Of a stretch of DNA of 64,000 bases, positions 53,630-63,800 are shown piece after piece. Position numbers and translations under genes: made by a program. Under the pieces are notes generated by a model. That model had not been told where the DNA came from and made no database searches. It saw nothing but the letters and a program-made list of their open reading frames with translations. Source of the DNA: Opitutaceae bacterium (GTDB taxonomy: Bacteria > Verrucomicrobiota > Verrucomicrobiia > Opitutales > Opitutaceae); assembly GCA_027482185.1 (NCBI GenBank), contig JAIXWF010000015.1:248001-312000 (forward strand), read 5' to 3'. The first letter of the stretch is position 1; each line of letters opens with the position of its first letter.

Positions 53630-53974
53630 GCGCCGCCCCGCACCCGGCCGGGCCGGGTGCGGAAGATGAAAGGTGAAAGGTGAACGTGGAAGGCCCGCCG
53701 CTCGGGCCTTTCGCGCCCGCGGCCAGTCATCCCTCCGCCATCGGTTTCGAAGTTGAAACCAAGCAATTGCCACCGCGCCCCATATCTTCCCGAGCCAGCA
53801 TTCGGTCCACCGCCCGCGTCCGGATCGAATTCCCTCCGATTAAGTGCCTCTCAGTGAAAATCAGTGGTTCCTTAAAAAACTGAGATTGAGGCCCTGCCGC
53901 CCCGCGCCCCGCTTCAACCTCCCACTCTTTCAACCTTCAACTTTCACCCGTCCCCTGCACCATCGGTCCCCGGG
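53630..53974. repeat. recD2-chaN intergenic region: hairpin, heptamer arrays
   Basis: A 12-bp perfect hairpin CCGCACCCGGCC/GGCCGGGTGCGG (53638-53662) follows the recD2 stop. AAAGGTG-type heptamers run at 53662-53689, and the complementary CTTTCAA/CTTCAAC type at 53912-53946. Between them is an AT-richer stretch with CTCAGTG-AAAAT-CAGTG direct repeats (about 53850-53866). No open gene is convincing here; the promoter for the ChaN-like gene probably lies in the AT-rich part. Confidence 0.7.
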
Positions 53975-54994
53975 ATGAACCTCCGCTCTGCCGTCCTCGC
54001 CCTCGGTCTCGCCCTGCTCGCCGGCTGCGCCACGGTCCCGCCGCCCGCCCCGCCCGCGGCCCAGACACCCCCGCCCGCCCGCGACACCTGGATCAATCTC
54101 GTCAGTGCCGAGGAAGCAACGAACGACGAAGTCCTCGCCGACCTCGCCGGCGCCGGCGTCGTCTTCGTCGGCGAAGCGCACACCAACCGGCGCCACCACG
54201 CCGTGCAGTTCGAATTGCTGCAGGCCCTCTTCGCCCGCGGCGTTTCCCTCGTGCTTTGCCTCGAGCAAATCGAGGCGCGCTACCAGCCCGCCGTCGACCG
54301 CTACGTCGCCCGCGAAATCGATTTCGCCACCCTCGCCCGCGACATCGATTGGCCCAACCAGTGGCGCAACTTCGCCGACTACCGCGCGCTCTGCGAATTC
54401 GCCCGCCAGCACCGCATCCCGATCCGCGCCCTCAACGCCCCCGCCGCCACGATCCGCGCCGTCAGCCGCGGCGGCGGCCTCGCGAAATTGCCTCCGGAGC
54501 AACGCGCCGACCTGCCCGCCGAGATCTGGACCGACGACCCCGTCTACGAACGCATCACCAACCAGGCCCTCTCCGCCCACATGGCCCTCGACCCCGCGCG
54601 CCTGCGCCCCGTCTTCGAGGCCCAGGCCGCCCGCGACGAAACCATGGCCGCCCACATCGTCGCCGCCCGCCGCACCGGCGTGCCCGCGGACAAACCCCGC
54701 ACCGCTTTCGTCGTGACCGGCGGCGGCCACATGCGCTTCGGCCTCGGCACCGCGGAACGCGTCCGCCGCCGCGCCCCCGGCATCGTCGAGCGCCTCGTGC
54801 TGGTCACCGAAGGCGATCCGCGCGAACCCACGGCCGAGGAAAAAGCGCAAACGCGTCCCGTCTCTATCACCCACGCCGACCTCCGCCCCGTCGGCCGCCC
54901 GCCCGCCGACTACCTCCGTTTCCTCGCCCCTTCCGTCGCCGCTCCCGCCCCCGCCCTTCCGCCCGGCCACCCGCCGATCCCCGCCACCAAGTAA
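53975..54994 (+). CDS. ChaN-like lipoprotein
   Basis: 339 aa. Lipoprotein signal with lipobox ALLAGC (about 14-19), Pro-rich linker, then a ChaN/haem-binding uptake-like domain (about 38-290) with VVFVGEAHTNRRHHAVQFELL, split as FVGEAHTNRRHHAVQFELL, FLDIDWPNQWRNFADYRALCEFARQH region (IDWPNQW, YRALCEFARQHRIPI) and the C-terminal VTGGGHMRFGLGTAERV. The family is membrane-anchored and has been linked to haem or iron handling. A Pro/Ala-rich tail of about 25 residues ends the protein. The stop is inside a small GTAACC/GGTTAC hairpin (54991-55007). Confidence 0.85.
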   Translation: MNLRSAVLALGLALLAGCATVPPPAPPAAQTPPPARDTWINLVSAEEATNDEVLADLAGAGVVFVGEAHTNRRHHAVQFELLQALFARGVSLVLCLEQIEARYQPAVDRYVAREIDFATLARDIDWPNQWRNFADYRALCEFARQHRIPIRALNAPAATIRAVSRGGGLAKLPPEQRADLPAEIWTDDPVYERITNQALSAHMALDPARLRPVFEAQAARDETMAAHIVAARRTGVPADKPRTAFVVTGGGHMRFGLGTAERVRRRAPGIVERLVLVTEGDPREPTAEEKAQTRPVSITHADLRPVGRPPADYLRFLAPSVAAPAPALPPGHPPIPATK

Positions 54995-55019
54995 CCTCTC
55001 GGGTTACTTTCCCCGCCGC

Positions 55020-55046
55020 CGTAGCCCGGGCCTTCAGCCCGGGGCC
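55020..55046. repeat. CGTAGCCCGG palindromic element, half copy
   Basis: CGTAGCCCGGGCCTTCAGCC and the following CGGGG correspond to the left half of the element complete at 57681-57743. The right half is missing. The remaining 140 bases to the next gene are C-rich and show no other feature. Confidence 0.72.
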
Positions 55047-55190
55047 TGGCCTATTCCACCGCACCGCGACGCCCCCGCCCCCGCACAACCCCACCGCCTC
55101 CTTTCCATCCGGATTGCCACGGAAATCCCCTTGAGGGCGCCGCCCCCGAACGCGAACGTCCGGCACCCCGTCCACCCCTCCCCGCAGACC

Positions 55191-56651
55191 ATGTTCCTTC
55201 GCCCGCTCCTTCGCCCCCGCGTCCCGTTGCTCGTCCTCGCTTTCGCCTTCGCCGTCGCCGGCGTCGCACTTGTCCCGGCGCACGCCGCCGACACCGCCCG
55301 TCGCGGGCAAACCGAGACCGCCCTCGACCGCTACGTCGCCGCGCCCGATCCGAGCTACAAATGGTCCAAGGTCACCGAAGCCTCCGACGGCACCGGCACC
55401 GCCTACGTCCTCGATCTCGTTTCCCAAACCTGGCTCACGCCCGCCGAGGTCAACCGCCCCGAATGGCGGCATTGGCTCCTCGTCATCAAACCCGCCGAGC
55501 TCAAGCACTCGACCGCGCTCCTCTTCATCAGCGGCGGCTCCAACCGCCCCGGCAACCCGCCGCGCCCCTCGCGCAGCCTGATCGAAGTCGCCCGCGCCAC
55601 CGGCTCCGTCGTCGCCGAGCTGCGCATGGTGCCCAACCAGAAACTCGTCTTCCACGGCGACGGCCAGGAACGCGAGGAAGACGACCTCATCGCCTACACC
55701 TGGAAACAGTATCTGAAAACCGGCGACGAGCGCTGGCCCGCCCGCCTCCCGATGACCAAGGCCGCCGTCCGCGCCATGGACACGATCACCGCCTTCCTCG
55801 CGACGCCCGAAGCCGGTAGCGCCAAAGTCGATACGTTCGTCGTCGCCGGCGGTTCCAAGCGCGGCTGGACCGCCTGGACCGCCGCGGCCGTCGACCGCCG
55901 CGTCGTCGGCGTCGCCCCCATCGTGATCGACGTGCTCAACGTCGAGGTCTCGATGCGGCACCACTACCGCGCCTACGGGTTCTACGCGCCTTCCGTCGGC
56001 GACTACGTGCGCCACGGCATCATGGCCTGGTCCGGCACGCCCGAACTCGCCGCCCTCTACCGGATCGAGGATCCGTTCGCCTACCGCGACCGCCTGACGC
56101 TGCCGAAACTCGTGATGAACGCCGGCGGCGACCAGTTCTTCGTGCCCGATTCCGCGCGGCATTTCTTCGGCGCGCTTTCCGGCCCGAAGCACCTCCGCAC
56201 GATCCCCAACACCGACCACGGGCTGAAGGATTCGGACGCGTACCAGACGCTCACGGCGTGGTACCACGGTTTGCTCAACGGCAAACCCGCACCGGAGCTC
56301 GCGTGGAAACTCGACGCCGGCACCTTGGCCGCGACGACGTCGGCCGCGCCGAAATCCGTCCTGCTTTGGCGGGCGCACAATCCCGCCGCGCGCGATTTCC
56401 GCATGGAAACGCTCGGCCCGGTCTGGAAATCGACGCCGGTCGCGGGCGACGGGAAAACCTACGCCGCGAAACTGGAAACGCCGGCCGCCGGCTGGACCGC
56501 CTCGTTTCTCGAACTCAGCTACGATGTCGGCGCCGGCGTGCCGCTCAAACTTACGACCGAAGTCTTCATCACGCCGGACACGCTGCCCTTCGCCGCGCCG
56601 AACGAACCGCCGCCGAAAGGCTTCCTGCAAAACGCCGCCGCGAAGAAATAG
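55191..56651 (+). CDS. PhoPQ-activated pathogenicity-related protein (PqaA-like)
   Basis: 486 aa from the ATG at 55191, with a signal peptide (RPRVPLLVLAFAFAVAGVAL). Family features: TALDRYVAAPDPSYKW, HWLLVIKP, LLFISGGSNRPGNPP, VVAELRMVPNQKLVF, EREEDDLIAYTWKQYL, FVVAGGSKRGWTAW (alpha/beta-hydrolase-like nucleophile elbow), LVMNAGGDQFFVPDSA and TIPNTDHGL (catalytic His). It is an exported alpha/beta-hydrolase-fold protein of unknown substrate, common in planctomycetes and verrucomicrobia. The name reflects a Salmonella homologue and does not imply virulence. It converges on apbE with 12 bases between stops. Confidence 0.88.
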   Translation: MFLRPLLRPRVPLLVLAFAFAVAGVALVPAHAADTARRGQTETALDRYVAAPDPSYKWSKVTEASDGTGTAYVLDLVSQTWLTPAEVNRPEWRHWLLVIKPAELKHSTALLFISGGSNRPGNPPRPSRSLIEVARATGSVVAELRMVPNQKLVFHGDGQEREEDDLIAYTWKQYLKTGDERWPARLPMTKAAVRAMDTITAFLATPEAGSAKVDTFVVAGGSKRGWTAWTAAAVDRRVVGVAPIVIDVLNVEVSMRHHYRAYGFYAPSVGDYVRHGIMAWSGTPELAALYRIEDPFAYRDRLTLPKLVMNAGGDQFFVPDSARHFFGALSGPKHLRTIPNTDHGLKDSDAYQTLTAWYHGLLNGKPAPELAWKLDAGTLAATTSAAPKSVLLWRAHNPAARDFRMETLGPVWKSTPVAGDGKTYAAKLETPAAGWTASFLELSYDVGAGVPLKLTTEVFITPDTLPFAAPNEPPPKGFLQNAAAKK

Positions 56652-56663
56652 CCCAGGGCGCAG

Positions 56664-57716
56664 CTACGGACCGAGCCGGTTCTTCCACGCCGGCGTTGGC
56701 CGAAGCGAAATCTCCGTCGGACCAAGATCGGAATTCCGCATCTGGAAGAGCGCCGCGAGCCCGAGTTCCTCGGCCAAACGTACGCCGGCCTCCGGCCCGA
56801 GCACAAAGAGCGCCGTCGCCCAACCGCTCGATTCCGCCGCCGTCGGCGCCACGACACTCACCGCGACCAACGCGGACTCAACCGGCCGGCCCGTCCGCGG
56901 ATCAAGGATGTGCCCGTAGGTCCGGCCGCCGAGCACGGTGGTGTTGCGGTAATTGCCGGACGTCGAGAGTCCGCCTTCGCCCAGCCGCAACGTTGCCGCG
57001 ATTCCGGCCGGCACCGCTGCCGCCGTTTCAATGCCCAGGGACCAGCCTGTTCCCGCCGGGCCGTTGCCCGAAACCCTAAGATCGCCGCCGAGCTGCACGC
57101 GGTGCCCGGGCCAATTCCGTCGGACCAACCAACGGCTCAACTCATCCGCGGCGAAGCCCTTGGCCACCGACGAAAGTTCCAGGGCCCGCGGGCCTTCGCG
57201 TTTCCGCAACGCCGGCGGCGAGGTCTGCACCTCGATCGCACGCCAACCAACCTGCGCGCGCGCCGCCGCGATCTCCGCCGGCGTCGGCTCCGCGCCCCGG
57301 CGCCGCACCGGACCGAAGCCCCAAAGATTCACGAGCGGCGCGACCGTAGGATCGAAGGCGCCGCCGGTGCGTTCCGCCAACGTCAAGGCCCACGCCGTCG
57401 CCGTCGCCAATTCCGGCGTGGCCGCGAACCACGTTGCCGCCGGGGCAAGATTGAAACGGGCGATCTCCGAGGTCGTGCGGTAGGTCGAGAAAATCGCCTC
57501 GAGCCGTTCAAGCTCGGCCGCGATGCCGTTTTGCAAATCGGTCCGCCGCGCCTCGTCCGGCAGCGATCCCACCAACTGCACCTCCCACGTCGTGCCCATC
57601 GCCCGCCCGCGCAGCGTCGTCGTTTCCGCCGCAGGCAGCACGGTCGCGGCAAAAATGAAAATGATCGGCCAGCTCGCCCGCGTAGCCCGGGCCTTCAGCC
57701 CGGGGTATTGCCCCAA
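56664..57716 (-). CDS. apbE: FAD:protein FMN transferase (ApbE)
   Basis: About 350 aa; the 3' end is firm, the start is not. The ApbE domain shows MGTTWEVQLVG, IFSTYRTTSEIARFN, GGAFDPTVAPLVNLWGFG, LELSSVAKGFAADELSRWL, LGGDLRVSGNGP and GHILDPRTGRPV, with the usual Mg-binding region. It attaches FMN to Ser/Thr of partner proteins; the obvious target is the SGAT motif of the membrane protein at 57755. No ATG precedes the hydrophobic signal (WPIIFIFAATVLPAAE). TTG at 57716, inside a palindromic repeat, is the nearest upstream initiator; GTG at 57641 would remove the signal. Confidence 0.85.
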   Translation of the reverse strand: MGQYPGLKARATRASWPIIFIFAATVLPAAETTTLRGRAMGTTWEVQLVGSLPDEARRTDLQNGIAAELERLEAIFSTYRTTSEIARFNLAPAATWFAATPELATATAWALTLAERTGGAFDPTVAPLVNLWGFGPVRRRGAEPTPAEIAAARAQVGWRAIEVQTSPPALRKREGPRALELSSVAKGFAADELSRWLVRRNWPGHRVQLGGDLRVSGNGPAGTGWSLGIETAAAVPAGIAATLRLGEGGLSTSGNYRNTTVLGGRTYGHILDPRTGRPVESALVAVSVVAPTAAESSGWATALFVLGPEAGVRLAEELGLAALFQMRNSDLGPTEISLRPTPAWKNRLGP

Positions 57717-57743
57717 CCGCACGGGCTGAAGCTCCGTGCTACG
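57681..57743. repeat. CGTAGCCCGG palindromic element, complete copy
   Basis: CGTAGC (57681-57686) and GCTACG (57738-57743) bound two half-hairpins: GCCCGGGCCTTCAGCCCGGG and CACGGGCTGAAGCTCCGTG. It lies between the FMN-binding protein gene and apbE and overlaps the likely apbE start. Confidence 0.85.
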
Positions 57744-57754
57744 CCCGCCCCGTC

Positions 57755-59020
57755 TCACGGCACGCCCTTCACCCAGTGGATCAACGGCAGGTACTGCCAA
57801 TGGATCAACGCGGCCAAAATCACGAAACCCAAAGCCGTCGCATCGCGCGCCGAAAAACCGTCCGTCGCGCCGCGGCCGCGCACGAAATTCAGCAACGCAC
57901 CCGTCGGGCAGCCGAACCGGCAATACGCCTGCGGCACAAACACCGACGCCACCAAGCCCACGCCCGCTACGACCAGCGTGCCGATGCCGGCGGAGCGGAT
58001 GAGGTACGCGTCGAAGGGTTCGATGCCCGCCAGATCGAAGGGCGCCGCCATCAACGCGATCACGAGCACGAAACCGAGCAACGCCCACGGCAGCACGCCG
58101 AGCCCGCGGCCGACCGAGGCCGGCAGCACGATTTGCCAGCGCGCGGGCCGCACCCGGCTGATCCATTCCTGAGCCGCGCCGTGCGGACAAACATGGTGGC
58201 AATAGAACGGTTTTCGCGTCGCCCACGGCACGAGCAGCGCCGCGGCCGTCAGCAGCACAAGGCCGGGCGCCGTGTTCCACGGGATGCCGCCGCGAGCCCA
58301 GCCCGCGAGCAGACCCTGCGCGACCAAATCCCCGCTCACAAATCCGACGTAGCCGATGAGCACGAGCCGATACGGCCAACGCCAGCGGTTGCGCCACTCC
58401 GCCGGCCCGAAGGCCATCGCCGCCGCCGCGGCCAGCACCGCGAACATCCCCCAGTCGCGCCACCCGAAGCGCAGCGGCGGCCGCGCGGCGATCTCGCCGG
58501 CGCTCAATTGCAGCCGCGCCTTCACGCTCTCCGCGATCGCCATGCTCGTCATCGTCGCGCCGGACACGCCTTCGATACCCGCCTCCTTGAGGTTGAGCTG
58601 CGCGGCGGCGTCCCAGGTCATGCCGTTCCACTTCTTCAGGAAACGGCGGTCGGTGACGACGTCGCGCACATGGTCCTTGGTGTCGTCGGAATGGTGGACG
58701 GTGATGCCGATGATCTTCCAATCGGCGCCGAGCACGACGAGCGCGTCGGTCACGCCGCAGTAGCCGATGATGTCGCGGCAATACGGCTGCGTGCGCACGA
58801 CGTAGCCGATCTCCTTTTCCGCGCGGTCGAGGACGAAGAGCCCGTCGCGTTCCGAAGTGTCGGGCCGCAACGTCGCCGCGGCGGGGAGCAACGACTTGAT
58901 TTCCTCGACCGTGATCGGCGAATCGCGGTGCGTGCGCTGGCGCAGCGCGAGATCGCGCAGCAGCCACGCAATCACGGCCACGACGGCCAGGCGGTAGAGT
59001 TGCAGCGCGATCGGTTTCAT
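57755..59020 (-). CDS. NosR/RnfG-like FMN-binding and CX3CP iron-sulfur membrane protein
   Basis: 421 aa from the ATG at 59020. An N-terminal helix (about 8-22), then a periplasmic FMN-binding domain (about 60-175) with GVSGATMTS, in which Thr156 is the expected covalent FMN site. About six membrane helices follow (190-421), with paired CX3CP motifs Cys274/Cys278 (CHHVCPHG) and Cys367/Cys371 (CRFGCPTG), as in the C-terminal part of NosR/NirI, where they flank iron-sulfur centres. No extra ferredoxin domain is present. It probably carries electrons from quinol or cytoplasm across the membrane. ApbE encoded next to it would load the flavin. Electron acceptor unknown. Confidence 0.88.
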   Translation of the reverse strand: MKPIALQLYRLAVVAVIAWLLRDLALRQRTHRDSPITVEEIKSLLPAAATLRPDTSERDGLFVLDRAEKEIGYVVRTQPYCRDIIGYCGVTDALVVLGADWKIIGITVHHSDDTKDHVRDVVTDRRFLKKWNGMTWDAAAQLNLKEAGIEGVSGATMTSMAIAESVKARLQLSAGEIAARPPLRFGWRDWGMFAVLAAAAAMAFGPAEWRNRWRWPYRLVLIGYVGFVSGDLVAQGLLAGWARGGIPWNTAPGLVLLTAAALLVPWATRKPFYCHHVCPHGAAQEWISRVRPARWQIVLPASVGRGLGVLPWALLGFVLVIALMAAPFDLAGIEPFDAYLIRSAGIGTLVVAGVGLVASVFVPQAYCRFGCPTGALLNFVRGRGATDGFSARDATALGFVILAALIHWQYLPLIHWVKGVP

Positions 59021-59030
59021 CCGGGCCAAC

Positions 59031-59200
59031 GGAGAGGAGTCACGGAGTGCACGGAGGCAAACCGGAGCGGCACGGAGGGACGGAACAAGTCCAACGTCTC
59101 CCTTCGCAGAACCTCGGTGCGGCACTCGGGCGAAGCATCCGGACGCCAAAACGGGTCGCTCCGTGAACTCCTCTCTCCCCTCCGTGTCCTCTGTGTCGCT
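59031..59200. repeat. Inverted CACGGAG/CTCCGTG arrays
   Basis: GGAGAGGAGTCACGGAG at 59031-59047 is nearly the reverse complement of CTCCGTGAACTCCTCTCTCC at 59159-59178. CTCCGTG units recur in a 7-bp register (to about 59200), and CACGGAG units recur on the left (to about 59085). It lies between two minus-strand genes. Confidence 0.7.
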
Positions 59201-59216
59201 ACCGAACCGCGGGCGG

Positions 59217-60701
59217 TCACGTCAGGATCTGTTTCACGACCTGCGCGGGCTCGACGCCAGTGAGGCGCTGGTCGAGGCCCTGCGATTTGTAGGTGAACTT
59301 GAGGTGGTCGATGCCGAGGCAATGGAGCAGCGTGGCGTTGAGGTCGTGGAGGCTGACGGGATCGCGCACGATGTTGTAGGAAAAATCGTCGGTCTCGCCG
59401 TGCACATAGCCGCGCTTCACGCCGCCGCCGGCGAGCCACACGCTGAAGCAGCGCGGGTGGTGGTCGCGGCCGTAATTCGTCTTCGTCAACGTGCCCTGGC
59501 TGTACACCGTGCGCCCGAATTCGCCGGCCCAGACGACGAGCGTGTCGTCGAGCAGACCGCGTTGTTTCAAATCCGTGATCAGCGCATAGCAGGCGCGGTC
59601 GACATCCTGGCATTGCAGGCGGTGGTCGCTCGGCAAATTGCCGTGCTGGTCCCAGCCGCGGTGGAGGATCTGGACGACGCGCACGTTGCGCTCCGCGAGG
59701 CGGCGCGCGAGCAGGCAGCTCGCGGTGAACGAGCCCGGCTCTTTCACGGCGTCGCCGTAGAGCTCGAGAGTCGCGGGCGATTCGCCGGAAAAATCCGTAA
59801 GCTCGGGCACGCTCGTCTGCATGCGGAACGCCATTTCGTACTGCGCGATGCGCGTGATCGTCTCGGGATCGCCGTAGCGGGCGTGCGCCTTGTCGTTCAA
59901 TTTGTTCAGCGAATCGAGCATCGCGCGGCGCGTGCCGGCGTCGACGCCGTCGGGATTCTGGATGAACAGCACCGGATCGCCGGACGCGCGCAGGGCGACG
60001 CCGTTGTGGGACGTCGGAAGGAAGCCGCTGCTCCACATGCGCGTGAAGAGAGCCTGGGCCGAGACCTTCGAGGAGAACTTCGGCGTGAGGACGACGAAGG
60101 CCGGGAGGTCGTTGTTGTCGCTGCCGAGACCGTAGCTGAGCCACGAGCCGATGCTGGCTTTGCCGGGAATCTCGCTGCCCGTCATGAGAAACGTGCAGGC
60201 CGGATCGTGGTTGATCGCGTTGGTATGGACGGAGCGGACAACGGAGATCTCGTCGGCGAGCTTGGCGGTCCACGGCAAGAGGTCGCTGACCCACATGCCG
60301 GACTGGCCGTGCTGCGCGAATTTGAAGAGCGACGGCGCGACCGGGAAACGCGTCTGGCCGCTCGTCATCGTGGTGATGCGTTGGCCCTGGCGGATCGAAT
60401 CGGGGAGCTCGACGTCGAACTGTTCCTGCAGCTTCGGCTTGTAGTCGAAGGTATCGAGCTGCGAGGGACCGCCGTTCATGTGCAGGTAGATGATGCGTTT
60501 GGCGCGCGGCGCGAAGTGCGGGAAGCCCGCGAGCGGCGGGTGCACGCGGGCGTTGAGCGGCGAGTTCGACGGCACGGCGGCGCCGGCGGCGCGCAGCCGC
60601 GACGCGAGCAGGTTCATGGCGATGCCGCCCATCGCGAGCCCAGCCCCGGCGAAGAATTGCCGGCGGGTAAGGTGTTTCAGGAACTGGGAGGCGGGATGCA
60701 T
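59217..60701 (-). CDS. DUF1501 family Tat-exported protein, second copy
   Basis: 494 aa with a Tat-type N-terminus ([20 protein letters not shown]). Motifs parallel those of the protein at 30173: [68 protein letters not shown] and [17 protein letters not shown]. The fold is of the alkaline phosphatase/sulfatase type; the reaction is unknown. It lies 188 bases downstream of a DUF1549/DUF1553 gene on the same strand, repeating the pairing seen at 30173-35303. Confidence 0.9.
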   Translation of the reverse strand: MHPASQFLKHLTRRQFFAGAGLAMGGIAMNLLASRLRAAGAAVPSNSPLNARVHPPLAGFPHFAPRAKRIIYLHMNGGPSQLDTFDYKPKLQEQFDVELPDSIRQGQRITTMTSGQTRFPVAPSLFKFAQHGQSGMWVSDLLPWTAKLADEISVVRSVHTNAINHDPACTFLMTGSEIPGKASIGSWLSYGLGSDNNDLPAFVVLTPKFSSKVSAQALFTRMWSSGFLPTSHNGVALRASGDPVLFIQNPDGVDAGTRRAMLDSLNKLNDKAHARYGDPETITRIAQYEMAFRMQTSVPELTDFSGESPATLELYGDAVKEPGSFTASCLLARRLAERNVRVVQILHRGWDQHGNLPSDHRLQCQDVDRACYALITDLKQRGLLDDTLVVWAGEFGRTVYSQGTLTKTNYGRDHHPRCFSVWLAGGGVKRGYVHGETDDFSYNIVRDPVSLHDLNATLLHCLGIDHLKFTYKSQGLDQRLTGVEPAQVVKQILT

Positions 60702-60708
60702 CGGAAAA

Positions 60709-60888
60709 GAAGAAAGTGGGAAATCGGGAAAGTGGGAAACGGCGGCGGGCGGGAGCTAGATCAAGGTGGGAGAATAAATGCGTTATCCGGGGTCTTCAGT
60801 TTTCCGATTTTCCAATTTCCCGTTCTTCCAATTTTCGGTCGGCGCGTTTCCCGATTTCCCAATTTCCGAAGTTTCCCGCTTTTCCAAC
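60709..60888. repeat. Inverted purine/pyrimidine heptamer-octamer arrays
   Basis: Left: GGGAAAG/TGGGAAA-type units (about 60711-60740). Right: TTTTCCGA, TTTCCCGA and TTTCCAA-type units (about 60798-60890), complementary in composition and reaching the stop codon of the following gene at 60890. Periods of 7 and 8 bp are mixed. Confidence 0.75.
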
Positions 60889-60889
60889 C

Positions 60890-63800
60890 TCAGTTCCGGT
60901 TCACGGTTTCGTCGAGGTTGAGGAGGAGGTTGGCGACCATCGTCCAGGCGGCGAATTCCGGAATCGGCAACGCGGCGTTGGGCTTCGATTCGCCGTTGGC
61001 GATCACGCGGGCGGCGGCCTCGGTGTGCTTGGCGAAATGGTCGCGGTGGCGGGCGAGGTCGGCGGCGAGGATCGCGGCTTCGTCGCGGGTCGGCGGGCGG
61101 GCGACGACGCTGCGGAAGCCGTAGGCCAGGCGGCCGGCGTCGTCGGCCGTGCGGAGCAGCAGGCGCTCCGCGAAGCCGCGCGCGGCCTCGAAGTGCTGCA
61201 CGTCGTTCATCAGGGCGAGGGCCTGCAGCGGGGTGTTGGAACGGCCGCGGCCGACGCAGACGTTTTCCCGGGACGGCGCGTCGAAGCTCGCCATCGACGG
61301 CGCGGGCGCGGTGCGTTTCCAGAACGTGTACAGGCTGCGCCGATACAACGCGGCGCCGGTGTCCTGCACATAGGTCTTGGTGTTGCTGCCGCCGAAGGCA
61401 ACGGGCTCCCAGATGTTGGCCGGCTGGTAGGGGCGCACGGGCGGGCCGCCGATCGCGGGCTGGAGCAGGCCGCCGAGGGCGAGGGCCTGGTCGCGCAGGA
61501 CCTCGGCATCGAGGCGGAAGCGCGGGCCGCGGGCGAGGAGCTTGTTTTCGGGATCGAGCTCGAGCAGGGCCGGCGACGCGTGGGCGTCCTGGCGGTAGGT
61601 GCGCGAGGTGACGAAGAGGCGGACGAGTTCTTTCACGTTCCAGCCGCCGCGGACGAATTCGCCGGCGAGCCAGTCGAGCAGTTCCGGGTGCGTGGGCGGT
61701 TCGCCCTGCGTGCCGAAGTCGCCGGGCGTGCGGACCAAGCCGGCGCCGAAGAGCTGCTGCCAGAAACGGTTCACGGTGACGCGCGCGGTGAGCGGGTGCT
61801 CCGGCGCGACGAGCCAGCGCGCGAATTCGAGGCGCGTGATGCGGTCGCCGGCGGGCTTGAGCGGCGGCAGGAAGGCGGGGACGGCGGTGCCGACACGGTC
61901 GCCCGGTTTGTCGTATTGGCCGCGGACCAAAATGTGGGCGGGCAACGGCTCCGGCAGCTCGCGCGAGATCAGCGTGCCCGGATAGGTAAGCTCGTAGTGG
62001 ATCTGCTCGGCGAGCAGGCGGCGGACGGCGTGGGCCTCCGCCTCGACGGCGGCGCGGCGCGGGCCGTAGAGATGATCGCGGTGGAAACGCGCGAGGCGCG
62101 CCTTTTCCTCCTCGTTCTGCTGCGTGGGCGAAAGGCCGATGAGGTACTTGATGTCGTGGCGCAGCGGCACGCCCTCGACGAAGCGCGCGTTGGCGCGGAG
62201 GGAACTGGCCCAGGCCGAAGCCGACAGCAGCGGATCGTCGCTGGCGCTCGGGCTCTTGATCACGGCGCCGGCGCGGTCCCACCACGCGGAGCCGTCGCTC
62301 TGCGCGATCTTCAGGCCGGTGTAGGATTTGCCTTCGCGCACGCCGGATTCGCAGGCGGTGAGTTCGAGGCGCGTGAACTGGCCGGCGGCCGGGAGCGGGC
62401 CGGCGTGCAACGCCTTGGCCGCGACCTCGGGCCCGAAGGCCTGCGGATCGCCCCAGACCATGCGGACGGTCTTTTCCTCGCTTTCGAATTCGAGGCTGAC
62501 GGCGCGGGGCGGATTCGCGGGGTCGGGTTGGAAATGGACGAAGGCGGTGACTTCGTTGCGGACGACGAGCGTGATGTCGCCCGTGGAAAACGTGAACGGG
62601 CGTTCGGCCTTGCCCGCGACCTGCAGCGCGCGTTGGCCGCCGGCAACCGGGACGCCGGCGCCGGAACGCCACACGCCGGCAGGAGCGGGTTTGCCGAAGT
62701 CCCGCGCCCGGGCCTGGTCGGAATCCTCGGCCCAGATCACTTCGTAGGTGATGGGCGTCTTGGTGTATTTCTTTTCCGGCTTCGCTTTGACGAGTTCGTC
62801 GACGCGGGCGCGGAGGGCGGCTTCGAACGGGACGACCGCGGCGTTGATCTCGTCGATCCGGGATTGGGTTTTCGCATCCGGGGCGATGACGGCGATGGGG
62901 CCGGGCAGGCGGACATTGCCGTCCCACACGCGGTCGGCGAGGCCCTTGAAGATGGCGCCGAGGGAATAGTATTCGCGCTGCGAGATCGGGTCGAACTTGT
63001 GGTCGTGGCAGGAGGCGCAGTTGGCGGTGAGCCCCATGAAGACGGCGGCGGTGGTATCGACGCGGTCGGCGGTGTTGCGCATCTCGGCTTCGGCCTCGAT
63101 GGCGCCGCCCTCGGAGGTGGTGAGGTGGTTGCGGTTGTAGCCGGAGGCGACGAGCTGGTCGATGCGCGGATTCGGCAATTGGTCGCCGGCGAGCTGCTCG
63201 ATCGTGAATTGGTCGAACGGCAAATTCCGGTTGAAGGCCGAGACGACCCAGTCGCGGTACGGCCAGATCATGCGGACGTTGTCGAGATGCAGGCCGTGGG
63301 TGTCGGCGTAGCGGACGGCGTCGAGCCACGGGCGGGCGAAGTTCTCGCCGTAGCGCGGGGAAGCGAGCAGGCGGTCGACGAGCCGGTCGTAGGCATCGGG
63401 CCGCCGATCCTGGACGAAGGCGTCGACTTCCTCGGGCGTGGGCGGGAGGCCGGTGAGATCGAGGTGGAGCCGGCGGACGAGGATTTCGCGCGGGGCTTCG
63501 GGGGCGAGGGCGAGCTTCCGCGGGGCCAATCTGGCGGCGACGAAGCGATCGATCGGATGATCGCTGCCGGCGGCGGCTTTCTTCACGGCGGCCGCGGCGG
63601 GCACGGCGATGCGGGCAACGGGTTCGAAGGCCCAGTGTTTCTGGTAGGGCGCGCCCTCGAGGATCCAGCGGCGGAGAATCTCGCGTTGCTCGGGCTTGAG
63701 CGGCGGCTTGTGGGATTCCGGCGGCGGCATGACCTCGTCGTCATGCGGGCTGATGATGCGCTGCCAGAGTTCCGATTTCTCGATGTTGCCCGGGACGATG

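Noticed and set aside
55191-56651. PqaA-like gene as a virulence factor
   Set aside because: The name comes from a Salmonella homologue; the family is widespread in free-living planctomycetes and verrucomicrobia, and nothing else here suggests pathogenicity.
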